This document shows positions 13,458-15,807 of a stretch of DNA of 15,807 nucleotides, piece by piece. The stretch covers positions 1 to 15,807 of the forward strand of contig JASHXQ010000216.1 of NCBI GenBank assembly GCA_030043455.1. Direction: 5' to 3'. The notes under the pieces were generated by a model. The model had not been told where the DNA came from, did not search any database, and saw nothing but the letters and a program-made list of their open reading frames with translations. Made by a program: the position numbers and the translations under genes. This DNA comes from Nitrososphaerales archaeon. GTDB taxonomy: Archaea; Thermoproteota; Nitrososphaeria; Nitrososphaerales; CADDZS01. How positions within the stretch are numbered: the stretch's first letter is position 1; each line of letters starts with the position of its first letter.

Positions 13458-15807
13458 TTACAACGCGGCTCCCTTGCCGTTTAAAATCTCCCAAATCTTG
13501 TCGGATCGGAGTGGCATGTCAATGTGTGTCACTCCCAGATGGGCCAGCGCGTCCACCACTGCGTTTACGACCGCCGGCGCAGCGGCAATGGTTCCAGCTT
13601 CCCCGATTCCTTTCACCCCGATAGGGTTGTGAGGTGAGGGTGTGACTGTATGCGACAGCTCAAAGTGGGGTATCTCGACCGCCGTGGGAACTGCGTAGTC
13701 TACCAGTGTCGAAGTAAGTAGGTTCCCGTCCTCGTCGTAGACCCCTTCCTCCCAGAGTGCCTGGGCGATGCCTTGAGCGATCCCGCCATGCAGTTGGCCC
13801 TCTACGATCATGGGGTTGATCTGTTTGCCACAATCGTCCACCGCCACGTACCGCTTGATTTTCACCTGACCGGTGTCCCGAGCTACTTCGGCGATACAGA
13901 TGTGCGTACCGAAGGGGAACACGAAGTTTGGCGGGTCGTAGAAAGTGGTGTTTTCCAAGCCGGGTTCCAGACCCTTCGGCAGCTCATTGCCGCCTGCTGC
14001 ATAAGCCGCGTAAGCTACATCCCCCCAGCCCTTTGACGGTTCTTTGGATCCTTTCACGTGGAATCTTCCGTCCTCCATTACGACATCTTCCTCTCGCGCC
14101 TCGATCAGAAAAGCAGCGATTTTCTTCGCTTTCTCCAGAATCTTTCGCGAGGAGAGCGCTACGGAAGCTCCGCCCACCGGCGTAGCCCTGCTCCCATAAG
14201 TCCCCATGCCGAAGGCAATCCGATCGGTGTCTCCGTGGATGATCTCCACGTCGTCGAGCTTTACGCCTAACTCCTGGGACACGATCTGAGCAAAGGTCGT
14301 TTCTTCTCCCTGTCCATGAGGGTTGGACCCGGTGAACACGGTTACCTTGCCGCTCGGGTGGACGCGGACGGTGGTGCTCTCCCATAGCCCAAGACCAAAG
14401 CCCGTTGCCCTGGCAACCGCCGAAGGTCCTAGACCACAGATTTCTACGTAAGATGAGAACCCTATACCGACAAACTTTCCTTCAGCCCGCAGCTTTACCT
14501 GTTCTGCCCGAAATTCCTGGTACCCTACAGTTTCGAGGGCCTTTTGCATTGCTCCGGAATAGTTCCCACTGTCGTAGATCAACCCCGTAGCGTTGGTAGC
14601 CGGAAAATCGTTTTCCGGAATGAAATTCTTCAACCTCACCCCCACGGGATCCATGCCAATTTTCTGCGCTAACATGTCGACTAGGCGCTCTATGATGAAC
14701 GTAGCTTCCGGTCTCCCGGCACCGCGGTACGTGTCTACCGCGGTAGTGTTTGTGAGAACACCGAAAACCTCGTAAGCTGCATTGGGGATCTTGTACGGCC
14801 CGGAAAGAATTAGGGCAAAGAGGATGGTGGGCACACCTGGAGCGGCCGTGGAAAGCCACGCTCCCATGTTTGCATACGTTTTCACCTTTATCCCAAGAAT
14901 TGTTCCATCTTTTTTCGCCGCAAGCTGAACGTACTCCACGTGATCTCGCCCGTGATTTGTAGCGAGGTAATTTTCCCTGCGGTCTTCGATCCAGCGAACC
15001 GGTGTCTCGAGCTTCATTGCAAGCCACCCCACCACAGCTTCGGGTCCGAAACAGGGAAGCTTGCTTCCAAAACCTCCTCCTACGTCAGTAGCTACGATTC
15101 GAAGGTTGTTTTCCGAGATTCCAGTAATGGCAGAGAGCAGAAAGCGGTGGACGTGAGGATTCTGCGAGGTCATCCAAATCGTGAGCTCCCCGCTGCCCTG
15201 GTCGTACCGTGCACTTGCCCCTCTCGTTTCGATCGCAGTGGGCTGCAGTCGCTGGTTGACGATCCGTTGTTCGATCGTGACCTCGGCTTCACCGAAAGCT
15301 TTCTCGACATCTCCGCCACCTGCTTTCCAGTGAAAGGCGACGTTGTTCGGTATGTCGTCATATAGAAGAGGCGCGCCAGCTACGACCGCTTTCTCTGAAT
15401 CAATGACTACCGGGAGCTCTTCGTAATCCACGTCGATAGAATCCAGAGCGTCTAGAGCTTCCCCGTAACTCTCCGCCACAACCACTGCCACCGGATCGCC
15501 CACGTAGCGCACCTTGTCCATCGCAATTGGGTAGTACTTTGTGGCTTTCAGGTCACTTCCGGTTACCGGCCATGCTGTCGGGATTGCCGCCAACTGCATA
15601 TCTCGTCCGGTGAAGATACCGATGACTCCGGGTTGAGACTTTGCCTTGGAAGTATCGATTGCCTTAATCTTAGCGTGGGCATAGGGACTTCGCAGGAAGA
15701 CGACACTCGCCATTTTGGGTAAGGCCATATCTTCCGTGAAATGGCCGTATCCAGTAATCAGCCGCGGATCTTCTCGTCGCTTCACATTGGCTCCAAAGAC
15801 TTGGGAC
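13458..15807 (-). CDS. Molybdopterin-binding large subunit, xanthine dehydrogenase/CoxL family (form II type), N-terminus cut
   Basis: Catalytic subunit of a molybdenum hydroxylase that oxidises an aldehyde or similar compound with water and passes electrons to FAD and [2Fe-2S] partner subunits, not in this window. The frame stays open to the last base. Upstream of the in-frame GTG at 15785 the residues read SQVFGAN, then [12 protein letters not shown], the usual N-terminus, so the true start lies beyond the edge and few residues are missing. Counting from that GTG, GGGFGSK is at 236-242, TYRGAGR at 352-358, [13 protein letters not shown] near 488-500 and the catalytic Glu729 in GIGEAGT. True CO dehydrogenases (form I) have AYxCSFR with the Cu-binding Cys; TYRGAGR marks form II-like enzymes, for which aldehyde or glyceraldehyde oxidation, as in Sulfolobus and Thermoplasma, is the more likely role. 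The alcohol dehydrogenase directly downstream supports an alcohol-to-acid route. Confidence 0.92.
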   Translation of the reverse strand, partial: SQVFGANVKRREDPRLITGYGHFTEDMALPKMASVVFLRSPYAHAKIKAIDTSKAKSQPGVIGIFTGRDMQLAAIPTAWPVTGSDLKATKYYPIAMDKVRYVGDPVAVVVAESYGEALDALDSIDVDYEELPVVIDSEKAVVAGAPLLYDDIPNNVAFHWKAGGGDVEKAFGEAEVTIEQRIVNQRLQPTAIETRGASARYDQGSGELTIWMTSQNPHVHRFLLSAITGISENNLRIVATDVGGGFGSKLPCFGPEAVVGWLAMKLETPVRWIEDRRENYLATNHGRDHVEYVQLAAKKDGTILGIKVKTYANMGAWLSTAAPGVPTILFALILSGPYKIPNAAYEVFGVLTNTTAVDTYRGAGRPEATFIIERLVDMLAQKIGMDPVGVRLKNFIPENDFPATNATGLIYDSGNYSGAMQKALETVGYQEFRAEQVKLRAEGKFVGIGFSSYVEICGLGPSAVARATGFGLGLWESTTVRVHPSGKVTVFTGSNPHGQGEETTFAQIVSQELGVKLDDVEIIHGDTDRIAFGMGTYGSRATPVGGASVALSSRKILEKAKKIAAFLIEAREEDVVMEDGRFHVKGSKEPSKGWGDVAYAAYAAGGNELPKGLEPGLENTTFYDPPNFVFPFGTHICIAEVARDTGQVKIKRYVAVDDCGKQINPMIVEGQLHGGIAQGIAQALWEEGVYDEDGNLLTSTLVDYAVPTAVEIPHFELSHTVTPSPHNPIGVKGIGEAGTIAAAPAVVNAVVDALAHLGVTHIDMPLRSDKIWEILNGKGAAL

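Noticed and set aside
14482..15027. A 181-residue minus-strand open frame inside the molybdenum subunit gene
   Set aside because: It is an alternative frame of a well-conserved gene on the same strand, rich in Arg, Ser and Cys without family features.
13458..15807. Carbon monoxide dehydrogenase large subunit (true CoxL)
   Set aside because: The active-site loop is TYRGAGR; the copper-binding Cys loop AYxCSFR required for aerobic CO oxidation is absent.
1..15807. CRISPR array, tRNA or rRNA genes, insertion sequences, phage or defence genes
   Set aside because: No regularly spaced direct repeats, cloverleaf-like stretches, transposase or nuclease motifs were seen by eye; nearly all of the window is covered by the coding genes listed.

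Overview
This window looks archaeal. Several genes have TATA-like boxes 23 to 35 bp before the start codon, starts are often TTG or GTG, strong Shine-Dalgarno sequences are rare, and the proteins fit archaea (cupredoxins, a giant cell-surface protein with 86-residue repeats, a non-phosphorylative-type molybdenum aldehyde oxidoreductase). An acidophilic or soil Thermoplasmatota-like lineage, or a related Nitrososphaerota-like one, is my best guess, but this rests on protein flavour only. No rRNA, tRNA, CRISPR or IS element was seen.

Layout. Positions 1-1185 (+) hold the C-terminal part of a peptide-type ABC transporter solute-binding protein. Positions 1277-1537 (+) encode a small putative zinc-ribbon protein. 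It meets, stop codon on stop codon, a minus-strand 3-methyladenine DNA glycosylase I-like gene (1534-1992). A VOC/glyoxalase-fold gene (2073-2474, -) follows.

The most unusual block is 2607-7526. A tight three-gene minus-strand operon (6034 to 2607, gaps of 7 and 10 bp) encodes a 707-residue polytopic protein with a NosR/NapH-like polyferredoxin C-terminus, a 277-residue membrane protein with a Cys-Cys pair in a membrane segment, and a membrane-anchored cupredoxin. The cupredoxin's copper motif mixes amicyanin spacing with the extra cysteine of CuA. Divergent to the operon lies a paralogue (6381-7526, +) of the N-terminal half of the 707-residue protein, without the iron-sulfur part. A possible 58-residue membrane protein (6171-6347, -) sits between them. 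I read this as an uncharacterised membrane redox or copper module. Its substrate cannot be told from the window.

Positions 7710-11282 (+) encode a 1190-residue secreted, membrane-anchored protein. Its N-terminal domain resembles an EXORDIUM/zincin-like family whose HExxE-type site is changed to QEQVD, followed by five regular repeats of about 86 residues, two divergent ones, a C-terminal membrane anchor and an acidic cytoplasmic tail. A YciI-like gene (11386-11682, +) and a four-helix membrane protein (11794-12339, -) follow. The right end (12443-15807, -) holds a xanthine dehydrogenase/CoxL-family molybdenum subunit of the form II type (motif TYRGAGR), cut by the window edge, and directly downstream a zinc alcohol dehydrogenase. 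Together these could carry an alcohol to an aldehyde and then to an acid.
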